Below, piece after piece: positions 10,009 to 22,528 of a DNA stretch of 64,000 nt. The notes under the pieces were generated by a model, which worked only from the letters and a program-made list of their open reading frames with translations, searched no databases and was not told the DNA's origin. Where the stretch lies: contig CM054061.1 of the NCBI GenBank assembly GCA_028641055.1, positions 115,018,019-115,082,018 of the forward strand. Reading direction: 5' to 3'. The position numbers were made by a program, and so were the translations under genes. Source of the stretch: Alopecurus myosuroides. Taxonomy: Eukaryota > Streptophyta > Magnoliopsida > Poales > Poaceae. Positions within the stretch are counted from its first letter, which is position 1, and each line of letters starts with the position of its first letter.

Positions 10009-11569
10009 TGATACGTCATAAACGTATCCCTAATTTCTGATGCTCCATGATCATATTATGCCAATTGCTACATGTTTTCTCCCTTATTTATAGCATTATT
10101 ATACGTTTTCCGGACTAACCTATTAACAAGATGCCACAGTGCCAGTTCCCTGTTTTCTGTTGTTTTTTTAGTTTCAGAGAAGTTGTTCTGGAAATATTCT
10201 CGGAATTGGAAAATTCGAAGCCCGGAAGTCCTATTATCCCCGGAAGCATCCAGAAGACCGAAAAGGAGCTGGAGAGGGACAGCGGCCATGCCATCTATGG
10301 GTGTGCCCCCCCGGCCGCCACCGCCTTTGCCATTTCGCCTATTTAAGCCCCCGGATGGAAAACCCTAAACACCTGATCAAAATCCCGAAAAAGTTCCGGA
10401 GCCGCCGTCACCGTCAACCCTAGATCAGGGGGGTTCTGAAGCTCTTTCCGACACCCTTCCAGAGAGGAGATCATCACCGGAGTCCTCTTCATCACCATGC
10501 CTGCCTCCGGAGTGATGCGTGAGTAGTTCATCCTTGGACTACGGGTTCGTAGCTGTAGCTATATGGTTGTCTTCTCTTCATATGCCTCCATGTTTAGATC
10601 TCGTGAGCTGCCTATCATGATCGAGATTGATCTTATGTAATTCTCTGTGCTGTGTTTGCGGGGATCCGATGAATATTGACCTTATGCCAAGTTGATTATA
10701 GTCTTTATTTGCATATGTTATTTGTGATCCTGCATGCTCTCTGTTGCTAGTGGTTATTCTGGCCAAGTAGTTGCTAGTGACTCCAAGAGGGAGTATTTAT
10801 GCTCGATAGTGGGTTCATGCCTCCTTGTTGCCTTGCTCGAGTAACAGAAACGTGAAGGGGGGATGTGATGCTGCCATTAGGGAGAAAACATCGGTGAGAG
10901 TGCCCGCGTGCATAATCATTGCTTACATTACACACTTTGTTTAATGCACTTATCAGTTGCTTGCAACTTAATACCTGAGGGGTTCGGATGATAACCTGAG
11001 GGTGGATTATTAGTCATAGATGCAGATGGATATCGGTCTATGTATCTTGTTGTAATGCCTGCACTAAATAGCATAGTAATCTTCATGTCATATTGTGCAC
11101 TACGGTGCAACCTCTATTTGTCAATTGCCCAGCTGTAATTTGTTCACCCAACATGCTATCTTTTATGGAGAGACACCACTAGTGAAACTATGAACCCCGG
11201 TCCATTTTTCCACATTGTTAAACAAACCACAACAATTTCCTGCTTTCTTTACTTTCTGCAAGAATACACGTTTTTTTCCACACTATATGACTAATCTTTG
11301 TTTTCAGCAAGACCGGTGAGATTGACAACCGCACTGTACCATTGAGGCAAAGTATTTTGGTTGTGTTGTGTTCAGGGTCCACGTTGTTGCTGACAACGGT
11401 GAAGCTCCAGCACCACCTTCAGTGGCATCAACCTTCCAAAGATTCTCTTTCTCCTACTGGATTGATAACCCTGGTTCTTAACTAAGGGGAAAACTCATAC
11501 CACTGTGCTCATCACACCTTCCTCTTGGGGTTCCCAACAACGCAGAGAAAGGATTTAACTCTGACAGCA
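10009..11569 (+). repeat. Element A 3' LTR
   Basis: Starts TGATACGTCATAAACG straight after the polypurine tract and ends GACAGCA. It is 1561 bp long, shorter than the 5' copy mainly through a loss of about 35 bp near 10280. Confidence 0.85.
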
Positions 11570-11870
11570 ACTGGGGGCACCCCATGGTGTGGTCCCCCTG
11601 GTGCCCATCTTCGACTTCTCTTCGGTCTTCTGGATGCTTCCGGGGAAAATAGGCACTTTGGGCTTTGTGGGGTCCAATTCCGAGAATATTTCCAAACAAA
11701 TTTTCTAAAATAAAATACAACACAAAACAGGGAACTGGCACTTGTCACCTTGTTAATAGGTTAGTCCCGAAAAATGTGTAAAAATGACATAAAAGGGGAG
11801 AAAACATGTAGCAATTTGCATAATATTATCATGGAGCATCAGAAATTATAGATACGTTGGAGACGTATCA
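11570..11870 (-). repeat. Shared LTR of elements C and B, 5' end
   Basis: Continuation of the LTR at 3288-4293 on the far side of element A. On the minus strand it starts TGATACGTCTCCAACG at 11870, directly against the polypurine tract of C (TTGGGGATGCT). It is therefore the 3' LTR of C, while its other end abuts the primer site of B. Confidence 0.8.
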
Positions 11871-12340
11871 AGCATCCCCAAGATTAGTTCCTACTCGTCC
11901 TCGAGCAGGTAAACGATAAAACAATAATTTATGAGGTGACATGCTAGTAGCATAAACCCAACGTATCAAGCATCCCCAAGCTTAGTTCCTACTCGTCCTC
12001 GAGCAGGTAAACGATAAAACAATAATTTATGAGGTGACATGCTAGTAACATAAACTTGATCATAAAAATGTAAAAGCATATGTAAGCTGAGATCATAGAA
12101 CATTTAACACAAACATGGTAAATAGAACTTTAATAATAAAGCATAGAAATCACTTTTCATCATGAAGAGTATCTCAAATAAAGGATCATGAATAATAGTG
12201 CAAACAAAGATAAACATTTGTTTCAGGTATAGAGAAAACATGGCAAAGTGATATTTCGCTAGTCCTGAGCAAATGATTTAAAAACAAACAATATGACATC
12301 ATGAATCAATTATTGATGTTTATGGGACAGATGCACATAG
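11871..12340 (-). mobile_element. Element C 3' UTR, distal part with polypurine tract and 98-bp tandem duplication
   Basis: Matches element A from 10008 back to about 9575 in reverse complement. The segment with the polypurine tract and hairpin is present twice, starting at 11871 and 11969 (period 98 bp). The second copy is preceded by AACGTATCA, a remnant of the LTR end, so the LTR/polypurine junction itself was copied. No coding sequence. Confidence 0.75.
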
Positions 12341-12360
12341 AACTCCGTCTTCGACTTTTG
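12341..12360. other. Filler DNA at the C/E deletion junction
   Basis: About 20 bp matching neither element collinearly. It looks like scrambled pieces (ACTCCGTCTT, CTTCGACTT) of E LTR sequence found about 60 bp further right. About 480 bp of C and the first 325 bp of the E LTR are missing here. Confidence 0.5.
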
Positions 12361-13740
12361 GCCGCGTGAGAGGCCCCCTTTTGGCCCCTGTGGCCCCAAT
12401 TCCTTCCATCTTCGACTTACCGACTCCGTCTTGACCTAAAACCGACTAAAAAAGGGTCCCCCATACCCTTACGAAGAGGAGCGCCGTCGAAACACAGAAA
12501 TAGAGACCAGAAGTTCCAGATTGGAGGGGGAAAAGTCCGGTGGGGCGCCGCCGGTGTGATCTCCTACCCCTCCAACGTCATCTCCATCGACACCTCCATG
12601 AAGAGGGAGTAGTCCACCCCAGGGCTATGGGTTTGTGGAAGTATCACTTGTATCTCTCTCTCTATGTACTTAACTAATTAGATCCGTATGAGCTGCCTCA
12701 CATGATTACGGGCACCGTTGTAATTCCTATGTGGTGGATCTTTTCTATGAGTTATTGAATCTGAGATTGCAATTGTTTCTCTTGAGTTATTTGAGTAGAT
12801 GTATCTTATGTACCCCGTTCTTATTTGCTAGCTTTGATCAATCTAGTTCTTGAGAGCGTGTGTGGGGTGATGGGTGCATTAGTTGGAGTAACGGGGGGTG
12901 GCTAGTGCTATGAAAGTGACAGAAGTTCAGCGATCCACTTAGCTTTTGTTAAACCTTTCTTAGTTACCTCACTAGGGATAAAAAGGAGTACCTTGTTACC
13001 GGGGATTTGAAGTGACACTAATCAATCTCCATGACTATATCTAGCAAGTTCTTACTTCAACTTCATGTCACATTGCTTAAAGCTATACTCTGGTTTTTCC
13101 TTAATTATCAAGGTGTTATGATTTATTTTGCATCTTGATGGAGTATAAGAGGGATCAATATGACCGTAGAGATCTCTATGCTAGGACGTGATGCCCATAT
13201 GAAAGTACTCAATGTTAAACATGTTATTGTAATCTCACATCTAATTCTTTATGTCCACCGTCTACCACTTTATTTGAGAGAATGCAAGTGTGAAACCATG
13301 AACCCCGGTCCTATTTTAAATATAAGAAAACACTCTAGTTACTTTGCTGCAATTTACTTTACTTGCACTTTACTTTACTTGCATCTCGAATTCGAATTTA
13401 CATTATCTCCATCACCACTTGCATCACAAAAATACAAAAAACAATCCATTGCATATTTATTTTCTCATTTGCATTTAGTAGTAGATTTAATTATTGCACA
13501 TTTACTTTCAGTTTTGCATTGCAATTTAGAAGTCTCACACCTTGTGCTTGACAACCACTTGGTGAGGTTGAGGGCACAAAATTCTCTACTTGTTTGCAGG
13601 ATCCTGGAGGAAGCTTGGAAGACAACTACTGAAATACTGGCTCCCAAAGAGTTCGATATAAACCCTCGAGTCACCCTCGTTGGGAAGAAGGCTTGCCACT
13701 AGGTACACACTCTGCACTTGGAGTCTCAACCTAGCCATCA
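12361..13740 (+). repeat. Element E 5' LTR, truncated
   Basis: Corresponds to 27179-28562 of the 3' LTR. The first 325 bp are deleted. The TATA motif of the 3' copy (TATAAAAAG at 27265) reads ACTAAAAAAGG here, so the promoter is damaged as well. Confidence 0.85.
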
Positions 13741-14086
13741 AGCGTTTTTCTAGCGCCGTTGCCGGGGAGCCATAGGTGAAGGAGTTGTCCAAGGGAGCTC
13801 ACAAGAAGTCTTCATCGCCAACAAGGTGTGCAAACACCTAAGCTTGGGGAGGTTGCACCTACGTGAGTACCGTCCTTTCTATCTTCACCTTCTTTCAAGT
13901 AGATTGTTTTGTTTCTTGTCTTGTTTTTTTTTGTTCCTGTTTTTGTTTTGTCTTCCATATTTTATTTTAGTTTGCATTTTAGTTTTGCATTTAGTTATCT
14001 ACATTATTTTAGTATTTCGAATTTGCCTAGTTACTTTACTTTTCAGTTTTGCATAAAAAATTAAAAACTACATAAAAACTGTTAAA
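13741..14086 (+). other. Element E primer binding site and 5' UTR
   Basis: The primer site at 13751-13768 (TAGCGCCGTTGCCGGGGA) is the tRNA-Asp complement with one mismatch and lies 10 bp after the LTR end. A T-rich leader of about 320 bp leads to the gag ATG at 14087. Confidence 0.75.
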
Positions 14087-14139
14087 ATGGGTGATAGAAC
14101 TAAATTAAGTGACTACACAAATACACCCAATGACCAATT

Positions 14140-15791
14140 TGAAGGGAATATGCCCGAGAGGCAATAATAAAATGGTTATTATCTTATTCCTTGTTTATGA
14201 TGAATGTTTATTTCTCATGCTAGAATTGTATTAACCGGAAACGTTGATACATGTGTGCTTAATAAACAAACAATGGTTCCTAGTAAAGCCTCTCTTTTTA
14301 ACTAGCTCGTTGATTAATAGATGATCAAGGTTTCCTGATCATGAACATTGGATGTTATTAATAACGGGGTCATGTCATTAGAAGAATGATGTGATGAACA
14401 TATACCCAAAGAGAATATAGCAATGCGATCAAGTCATTTAGTTTACATTGTTATATCAAACATACGAAGTAACTTATTCCTTAGACCATGAGATCATGTC
14501 AATCACTGATATCGGAAGAGTGCTTTGATGGCATCAAACATCACACCGTAACAGGGTGACTATAAAGGTGTCGTTGATTATTCGGAAAGTATTAGTTGAG
14601 GATCATGGATCAAGAGTGGGATTTGTCCATCCAAATGACGGAGAGATATACTCTGGGCCCTCTCGGTGATATCACATCGAAACCGCTTGCAAGCACGTGA
14701 TATGATCACAAGGATGTTATATCACGGGAACAAGAAGAGTACTTGTCGGTAACGAGATTGAACAAGGTATGGTTGATACCAATGATCGAATCTCGGACAA
14801 GTAAAATATCGCGAGACAAAGGGAATAGTTCACGGCGTTGTTGGTTCACACGATCACGAGAGTCATCGTTGAATATATAGGAGTCATCACGGATCTCCAG
14901 ATCCCGCTGTTGATTATTGATCGGAGAGGAGTCTCGATCATGTCTATCTTATTCGCGAACCGTAGGGTGACACACTTAAGGTTCGATGACGCGTTTGAGA
15001 GGATACGGAATATCGAAGAATATTTTGGGCAGGACCGAAATTGTTTCGGGGAAAATTGAAATAGTTCAAGGGGTTTTTCGTCGAATGGTTGTTAATAGAA
15101 TTAACAAATGATTCGGGGTGCTTTATGCAAATGTTTGTTAATAGAATTAACAAATGCTGAAATAAAGAAATAAAAATGTTTTATTTATTTATTAAAGAAA
15201 AACTCTTGGATTTTCTAAGTGGGGTTTAAAGGAAAATGAGTGGGTGTGAGTGGAGTGTCCACTCACATCATGAGGGAAGAGGTGGGGGCACACCATGGGG
15301 CTGGCCGCACCCCCCTTGGGCTGCCTCCCCCCTCTCCTATAAAAGGAGGGTGAGAGCTCTCCCTCCTCCACACACTTGGCCACTTCCCTTTCCCTCCACC
15401 CGCTGCTCCATTTCATGGTCTCCGGCTTGGTGAAGCCCTGACCGTGGGATTCTTCACCACCACCACGTCGTCATGCTGCTGGAGTTCCGAGGGATCCTCT
15501 ACTTCCGCGCCCCGCTGGAACGAGGGAACGGAGGTCGTTATCAACCGTACGTGTGACCGATCACGGATGCACCGCCGGATTGCGGTGCCCATCTTCTCGC
15601 TATCGGGATCGGTGTGAGTACGACTACGCCAACAACGAGATTTGATCTCGTACCACTTTGAGTCTTCGAGGGTATGTGTTTATCCATAACCCTCTTGTTG
15701 CCCGTTGCACTTCGTCTCCTAGATTAGATCTTGGCCTTTCGGGTGTCTCTCGTGTAGGAAAATTTTTGTTTTCTATGCAACGACCCCTTCA
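14140..15791 (+). repeat. Element F 5' LTR
   Basis: 1652 bp, TG to CA. It contains two identical hairpins (GTTAAT AGA ATTAAC) at 15091-15105 and 15137-15151, a 9-bp hairpin at 15246-15266 and a TATA box at 15338. Confidence 0.9.
15246..15345 (+). promoter_or_regulatory. Element F LTR promoter: hairpin plus TATA box
   Basis: The perfect inverted repeat GTGAGTGGA, GTG, TCCACTCAC (15246-15266) lies about 70 bp before TATAAAAG (15338-15345). The TATA box is itself flanked by CTCCT and AGGAG. The same arrangement is in the 3' LTR, with TATA at 22075-22082. Promoter role inferred from motif and LTR position. Confidence 0.6.
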
Positions 15792-15792
15792 G

Positions 15793-15804
15793 TGGTATCA
15801 GAGC
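15793..15804 (+). promoter_or_regulatory. Element F primer binding site (initiator Met tRNA)
   Basis: TGGTATCAGAGC, the standard Copia primer site, one base after the LTR end. Confidence 0.9.
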
Positions 15805-17285
15805 CGGATCTATGCGTAGATGTTTTGTACGGGTAGAACACATATGAGTATGTGGGCGTTGATGATCATGTTATTGCCTCCTTGAGTATTTTATGATCTT
15901 AGTGGCATAGTAGGATGAAGCTGCCCCAGACTAAGTTTATGTGTACTATGTACGCGAGAGTTGTCTCACTTGTGGCTAAGGGGGTGTCCGTTTCTCCTAC
16001 TATAGTTAAGATCTAATCTACGAAGGGTTGTTAAAAATGTGTTTATCAACGTTGTGGTTGATGTTCGTAGGTATGAACGGTTCTATCATCGAAAGCCCTA
16101 AGCCACGTAAAATATGCAAAAATAATTTAGAGGCGTCTAACTAGTTTTTGCTGGGCATGTGATGTGATATGGTCAATATTACAAATTTGATTATGAGATG
16201 ATCTATTTTGTAAATTATTGATATACCGGAAGGTATCCATATGATTGTCTTCTTCTTGATGGACAATCAAAATTGGGTGCCATGGTACTTGGTACCACGC
16301 CGGTGGAATGATGGAGATCATACCATGATGCACATGATGGAGATCAAGTGCAAGGAGGACCATATCATATCACGTTATCCTTACATGTGATGTTTGTGAT
16401 GTTAATCCTTTTATGCATCTTGTTTTGCTTAGATAGCGACGGTAGCATTATAAGATGATCCCTCTCACTTAATATCAAGATAATAATGTGTTCTTCCTTA
16501 AGTATGCACCGTTAAGAAAGTTCGTCGTTTCGAGACACCACGTGATGATCGGGTGTGATAGACTCAACGTTCGCATACAACGGGTGTTTTCAAGCCTAGC
16601 ATGTACAAACATGGCCTTGATACACACGCAATACTACGATTCTACTTGGCGAGCCTAGCATGTACAGACATGGCCTCGGAACACGTAACCGAAAGGTAAA
16701 GCATGAGTCATATGGATGATATGATGAACATGTCGATGTTCGCCTTTGAAGTTACATCATCTCACGTGATGATCGGTTTTGTTGTAGTGAATTTGGTTCG
16801 TGTAATCACTAAAGACGACTAAGAGGGATGTTGTTTTTGAGTGGGAGTTCATGGTTTAATTTTGAATTAACTTGAACTTATTTATCATGAACAACAAATC
16901 AAAGTGAATTTGCACAACTTGTAGTAATCATTGGCATCCACATAACTACCTTACACTTAGATTGTTAATTGAGATATAACTGTTATGATCTGGTAAATAC
17001 CATTTAAGATTGGTACCGTATTAGTGAAATTTAAAATTGAGTCCTATTGTATAATTTTTGTATTTCCTACCTAGCTCCATATGGTTAATGATTGATTGAT
17101 CTAAAGAGCAACCAATTCCTACTTAGAATCTAGAGTCATGGTGACTTCCATATTACTTTATCTTCAAAAGAATGTTTTGTTGATCAAGGTGATTTAGGAA
17201 CTGAAAAGAGTTGTTTTCAGAAACAATCAAGTGAAAGATATATTGATATCTAGAAACTTATTTGTAGCAACATGACTGAGTATAA

Positions 17286-17373
17286 TTTAGCGTGACAATG
17301 TTTGCTTATATTATCTGAATATATGCAAATTTAGTGTGACAATGTTTGCTTATATTATCTGAATATATGCAAT
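17286..17373 (+). repeat. 44-bp tandem duplication inside element F
   Basis: The segment starting TTTAGCGTGACAATG at 17286 recurs at 17330 with a single change near the start. Fixed in the degraded internal region. Confidence 0.7.
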
Positions 17374-20300
17374 GATTGAAGACGCTAGGCGTTTGAATAT
17401 TCCAAGAAGTTGGGCGCTAAAAAATTATCCTCTAAATTCCTTCCTTCGAGCTATAGTAGCTTAATCATAAAATTGTTATGATGGGATGGATTAGAAGTAT
17501 GGGTAAAGTAGTTTACCTTACTTGGAAATTGCTAAGAGTGGAATCTAGAAGAATATTATTAATATGGTGATATTAGTAGAACAATCAAACTCAAAGTATG
17601 ACTCAATGGGTGATAGTATATGACTAACACGCCAAAGAAAATGAGCTAGTAAGACTAGCATTGTTTGATGTTGAATCATTCTTCTATAAAGGAAAGGGAA
17701 TATTGAAAATAGAATTACAAATAGATATAAGGCAGAAAAGAAGATAACTGGAAAAGTCCAGCTCAGGAGTATATACTTGATATACAAGTTATAGATGTAT
17801 TACTAGTTAACAAAGTATTTTTTGGTATTTTGATACCACATTGGTTGGTATGAGTTGTCATACAAAGCAACGCAATGCAAGAAATACAAGGGCCGAAAAG
17901 GAACTAGTAATAGATGTGGAATCGATTATGACAAGAATATAAATAAAGAGTTATTGTGTTCATTGTCGTATCGAACCAAACATTCAACATTTATTTTAAG
18001 AACTTAATAAATTGTTATTTTGTTCTAGTCCTTTGTGAGCACAAATGAGATTGTTCAAACTATGACCATATTCCATAATTGATGGATATGTTAATATAAA
18101 TCATGTTGGTAAAGTAAACATCTATAAGACTAAATGCTAAACGTTGCAAGACGTGAAAGAGTTTCACTTAAATTGTGACAGCACCACTTTAGTTCATATC
18201 GGAAAGGAAAACATGAAGGAACTCCATATTGATGGACTTCCGGAGTCATTTTGTTTTGAATAAATTGACGCTTGTGAGACTTCTTCCAAAAGATGACTAA
18301 AATTCCGTTCATAGGCCAAAGTAGAATGGACGACTAATTTAATGGAGATTATACATATTGATGTATATAGTCCATTATGTGTAGTCATGTATGGTGGATT
18401 AATTTTTCCTTCATAAAATTATCTCGATGATTTGAGTAGATATGTGAGTATATCTATTTAAAGGGAACAGAGTTTGACATTTTGAATTGGTTCAAAAGGT
18501 TGTTAATATGAAGTTAAAATCAATGTAACAAGATAATCAAGTATTTATGATTGGATCATAAAGAATAATTTTTGAGTTACAAGTTTAGCAAAACATCTGA
18601 GAAGTTGCAGAATTGTTCTACAACTTATATTACTCGAATTACCCCACATTAGTTTGGAGTGTTTGAGAGACAAAAATCAAACCTTGTTTGACATGGTAAG
18701 ATTAATAAAAAAATGCCATTATAATTTTGTAGTTTATACATTAGTGACAACCGTTTTTTCCACTGAAAAGAGCACCATCATGATCCGCTGAAATTGACAA
18801 CATATAAGATATGGTTTGGGTAGTGACCCGAATTGTCACTTTCTTAAGTTTTGGTATGCATAGAATGTGTAAAATGTTTACAACCAAAATAGGATAAATA
18901 TATGTTTATAAGGTTATCCCAAATAAAACATTGGGTATTTCTCCTATCACCGAACCAAAAGACAAATGTTGTTTGTCAGAAAGGGTTGATTTCTCGAGAA
19001 AGTAGTTCTTGCGAAACAAGTGAGTGGGAGCACAGTACTAACTCAACGAGATTAGAGAATCTTCGTTATCATGTCAAGAGTAGCGCATCACTGGAAGTTG
19101 TTCCGGGGTTTACTATTTTGACTAAGTAGAAGACACTACAAATGTTGTAGATACTTCAAATGAGTTTGCGAACTGTACCAGTAAAGTCCAAAAACTTTGT
19201 ACTTAGAACAACTTGTGGTTTAAGTGTACAGTGTTGTTTTGACAACAAAAGGACCTGGACCTTATAAAGGAAGCAAATGATGGGCCCTGACTTCGTAAAA
19301 TTGACTATGAGTCATTATATCCGCCATAGTATCCTTTTATGAATATCAAGTATGTGACTTGGTAGTCCTTTCAATAGGCATGATGCCTAACGATAGCAAA
19401 AGGGTCTATATAGCGACAAAGACATGGATACTTATCGAAAAGTTGTTTTCCATGAAGTTCAAAGAGTTGACTACTACAAGATTTCGATCTTCCTTAGTGA
19501 TGCTTTAGTCTTTGCGGATAGTTCTAGCAAAAAGTTACATATTATGATATGGCAGTTGAATAACAAAACCAACTCTCCTCTCGAGGAAGTTTGATCAAGG
19601 ATGTGTACTTGACACAGTCTGAGAGTTTTGTAAAATTCAAAAGGTTTCTAGAAAGGCATGCACACTTCAATGGTTGAAGTGAGCATAGCGAAGTTGAAAT
19701 CTTTAGCTTAATGAAGTTATCAAAAGAGTTTGATTCCATCATGAATGATAAAGATGCTTGTAGAGTTACAAGAAATTAAGTGGGAGCGCTATGACATATT
19801 TCCAATACTTTATGTAGATGACATATGGTTGATTGGAAAATATGTATTTTAAATTAACACGGTTAATTTTTTCGATTTCATATTGATGAAAGGCTTAGAA
19901 GATATTGGGCATCGATATCTATAAAAGATGGATTGACGCACCTGATATGATTGAAGCCAAATTACATAGATGAAATATTGAAGTAAGTCAATATGAAAAT
20001 GACAAGAAGGAGTTCTTGTCACATGGAAAATAATTGAGCAAGATTCATGTGTTTTGACACATGATGAGCATCATTGAAATTGAGATTTCTAAGTCATGTT
20101 TCCATGCTATGTACACAACCAGATGAGTCCTATGCTATAAAATGTTATAGCAGGATAATTCATATGATGATTAGACAACAGTGGGAGAGATCCTTGTGTC
20201 ATTTTAGAAATGCTAAGGATATGTTTTCCTTTGTAGTAATGACAAAATATTAGTTGTAATATGTTACACTAATAGTCTTGTCGTTTATTCAAGTAATTTT

Positions 20301-20480
20301 ATCTCAATTAAAATATGTGATGAAGGGTAGCACAATAGGATGGAAGAAAGTTCCATGCTGGATTTGAAAGAGTTTCAAAATTAAAATATTGTGACAGATA
20401 CTACAACAAAGGCTAAAATTAAAATATCGTTGTGTTAACAATTGATTATAAACGTATTTTGTGTCAAGGAGTTCTTTATT

Positions 20481-20670
20481 GAACTTGGTGAATTTCCAAG
20501 AATGCTGAAACTATGAAGCTACATTTTCACAATGTTAGTAACATCAGTTTAAGCTGAGGAATTAAGGTATCACCGGAACTTGGTGAGTTTCCAAGAATGC
20601 TAACACTATGAAGCTACATTTTCACAATGTTAGTGACATCAGTTTAAGCTGAGGAATTAAGTTTTCACCA
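20481..20670 (+). repeat. 95-bp tandem duplication in the 3' part of element F
   Basis: The segment starting GAACTTGGTGA at 20481 recurs from 20576 with few differences. It lies between the RNase H remnant and the polypurine tract, in the 3' non-coding part. Confidence 0.75.
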
Positions 20671-20874
20671 ATTGACCATATATATACAAAGCCATCTCAT
20701 TAGAGAATGAGTAATGCGTCTAGACGCAAAGAACATGCAAATACAATCGGACCTGAACAGTTCAGATCTTTTTGATGATGTTTACCGCATGCGAAGCATG
20801 GTAATAACACTGGTACGCCATATGTGTTAAAGTGCTTACAGACTAGATTATTGACTCTAGTGCAAGTGGGAGAC

Positions 20875-22528
20875 TGAAGGGAATATGCCCGAGAGGCAAT
20901 AATAAAATGGTTATTATATTATTCCTTGTTTATGATGAATGTTTATTTCTCATGCTAGAATTGTATTAACCGGAAACGTTGATACATGTGTGCTTAATAA
21001 ACAAACAATGGTTCCTAGTAAAGCATCTCTTTTTAACTAGCTCGTTGATTAATAGATGATCAAGGTTTCCTGATCATGAACATTGGATGTTATTAATAAC
21101 GGGGTCATGTCATTAGAAGAATGATGTGATGAACATATACCCAAAGAGAATATAGCAATGCGATCAAGTCATTTAGTTTACATTGTTATATCAAACATAC
21201 GAAGTAACTTATTCCTTAGACCATGAGATCATGTCGATCACTGATATCGGAAGAGTGCTTTGATGGCATCAAACGTCACACCGTAATAGGGTGACTATAA
21301 AGGTGTCGTTGAGTATTCGGAAAATATTAGTTGAGGATCATGGATCAAGAGTGGGATTTGTCCATCCAAATGACGGAGAGATATACTCTGGGCCCTCTCG
21401 GTGATATCACATCGAAACCGCTTGCAAGCACGTGATATGATCACAAGGATGTTATATCACGGGAACGAGAAAAGAGTACTTGTCGGTAACGAGATTGAAC
21501 AAGGTATGGTTGATACCAATGATCGAATCTCGGACAAGTAAAATATCGCGAGACAAAGGGAATAGTTCACGGCGTTGTTTGTTCACACGATCACGAGAGT
21601 CATCGTTGAATATATAGGAGTCATCACGGATCTCCAGATCCCGCTGTTGATTATTGATCGGAGAGGAGTCTCGATCATGTCTATCTTATTCGCGAACCGT
21701 AGGGTGACACACTTAAGGTTCGATGACGCGTTTGAGAGGATACGGAATATCGAAGAATATTTTGGGCAGCACCGAAATTGTTTCGGGGAAAATTGAAATA
21801 GTTCAAGGGGTTTTTCGTCGAATGGTTGTTAATAGAATTAACAAATGATTCGAGGTGCTTTATGCAAATGTTTGTTAATAGAATTAACAAATGCTGAAAT
21901 AAAGAAATAAAAATGTTTTATTTATTTATTAAAGAAAAACTCTTGGATTTTCTAAGTGGGGTTTAAAGGAAAATGAGTGGGTGTGAGTGGAGTGTCCACT
22001 CACATCATGAGGGAAGAGGTGGGGGCACACCATGGGGCTGGCCGCACCCCCCTTGGGCTGCCTCCCCCCTCTCCTATAAAAGGAGGGTGAGAGCTCTCCC
22101 TCCTCCACACACTTGGCCACTTCCCTTTCCCTCCCCCCGCTGCTCCATTTCATGGTCTCCGGCTTGGCGAAGCCCTGACCGTGGGATTCTTCACCACCAC
22201 CACGTCGTCGTGCTGCTGGAGTTCCGAGGGATCCTCTACTTCCGCGCCCCGCTGGAACGAGGGAACGGAGGTCGTCATCAACCGTACGTGTGACCGATCA
22301 CGGATGCACCGCCGGATTGCGGTGCCCATCTTCTCGCTATCGGGATCGGTGTGAGTACGACTACGCCAACAACTATATTTGATCTCGTACCACTTTGAGT
22401 CTTCGAGGGTATGTGTTTATCCATAACCCTCTTGTTGCCCGTTGCACTTCGTCTCCTAGATTAGATCTTGGCCTTTCGGGTGTCTCTCGTGTAGGAAATT
22501 TTTTGTTTTCTATGCAACGACCCCTTCA
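20875..22528 (+). repeat. Element F 3' LTR
   Basis: 1654 bp, about 99% identical to the 5' LTR, ends CCCCTTCA before the duplicated target CAATT. The E gag frame resumes at once after it. Confidence 0.9.

Larger units (their letters stand above)
4294..11569 (+). mobile_element. Element A, Athila-type non-autonomous retrotransposon with a replacement ORF
   Basis: Complete element with LTRs 4294-5885 and 10009-11569, a tRNA-Asp primer site at 5899, a polypurine tract before 10009, and one long broken ORF. LTRs, 5' UTR and 3' UTR are homologous to those of B and C, but the coding segment is not gag-protease. It is inserted in reverse orientation in the shared LTR of C and B. Flanking bases are GAGGG on the left and ACTGG on the right, so no clean target duplication remains. 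LTR divergence is about 4-5% by eye over the first 230 bp, so it is one of the older insertions. Confidence 0.85.
15805..20874 (+). pseudogene. Element F gag-pol remnant, heavily degraded Copia polyprotein
   Basis: No long frame survives, but pol landmarks appear in Copia order. A pre-integrase segment ends near 18300 (MTKIPFIGQS-like). Integrase traces lie at about 18340-18450 (a decayed HTDVCGPL to DDFSRYGY region) and 18650-18705 (a decayed GVSERRNRTLLDMVR). The RT motif YVDD is at 19811-19822. A YAMxCTRPD-like block lies near 20100, followed by RNase H traces (TTTKAK) near 20400. Stops and frame changes occur throughout, so no functional enzyme is made. Upstream of about 17800, where gag and protease should be, I see no clear motif. 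Tandem duplications of 44 bp (from 17286) and 95 bp (from 20481) are present. Confidence 0.65.
14140..22528 (+). mobile_element. Element F, defective Copia retrotransposon (BARE/Angela-like)
   Basis: Two LTRs (14140-15791, 20875-22528), an initiator-Met primer site after the first, a polypurine tract (AAGTGGGAGAC) before the second, and the 5-bp target duplication CAATT (14135-14139 and 22529-22533). LTRs start TGAAGGGAATATGCCC, as in the BARE/Angela group. The LTRs differ at about 18 sites (1.1%), roughly 0.4 million years. The internal region is 5.1 kb with pol remnants in Copia order (integrase before RT and RNase H) but full of stops. Confidence 0.9.

Noticed and set aside
13160..13702. 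ORF of 180 codons in the E 5' LTR and its counterpart at 27854-28300
   Set aside because: Both lie wholly in LTR sequence and differ by frame-changing indels; no protein motif.
14838..15433. ORFs repeated in the two F LTRs (for example 15236-15433 and 21973-22293)
   Set aside because: Identical because they are LTR copies; the length difference arises from single substitutions and no domain is present.
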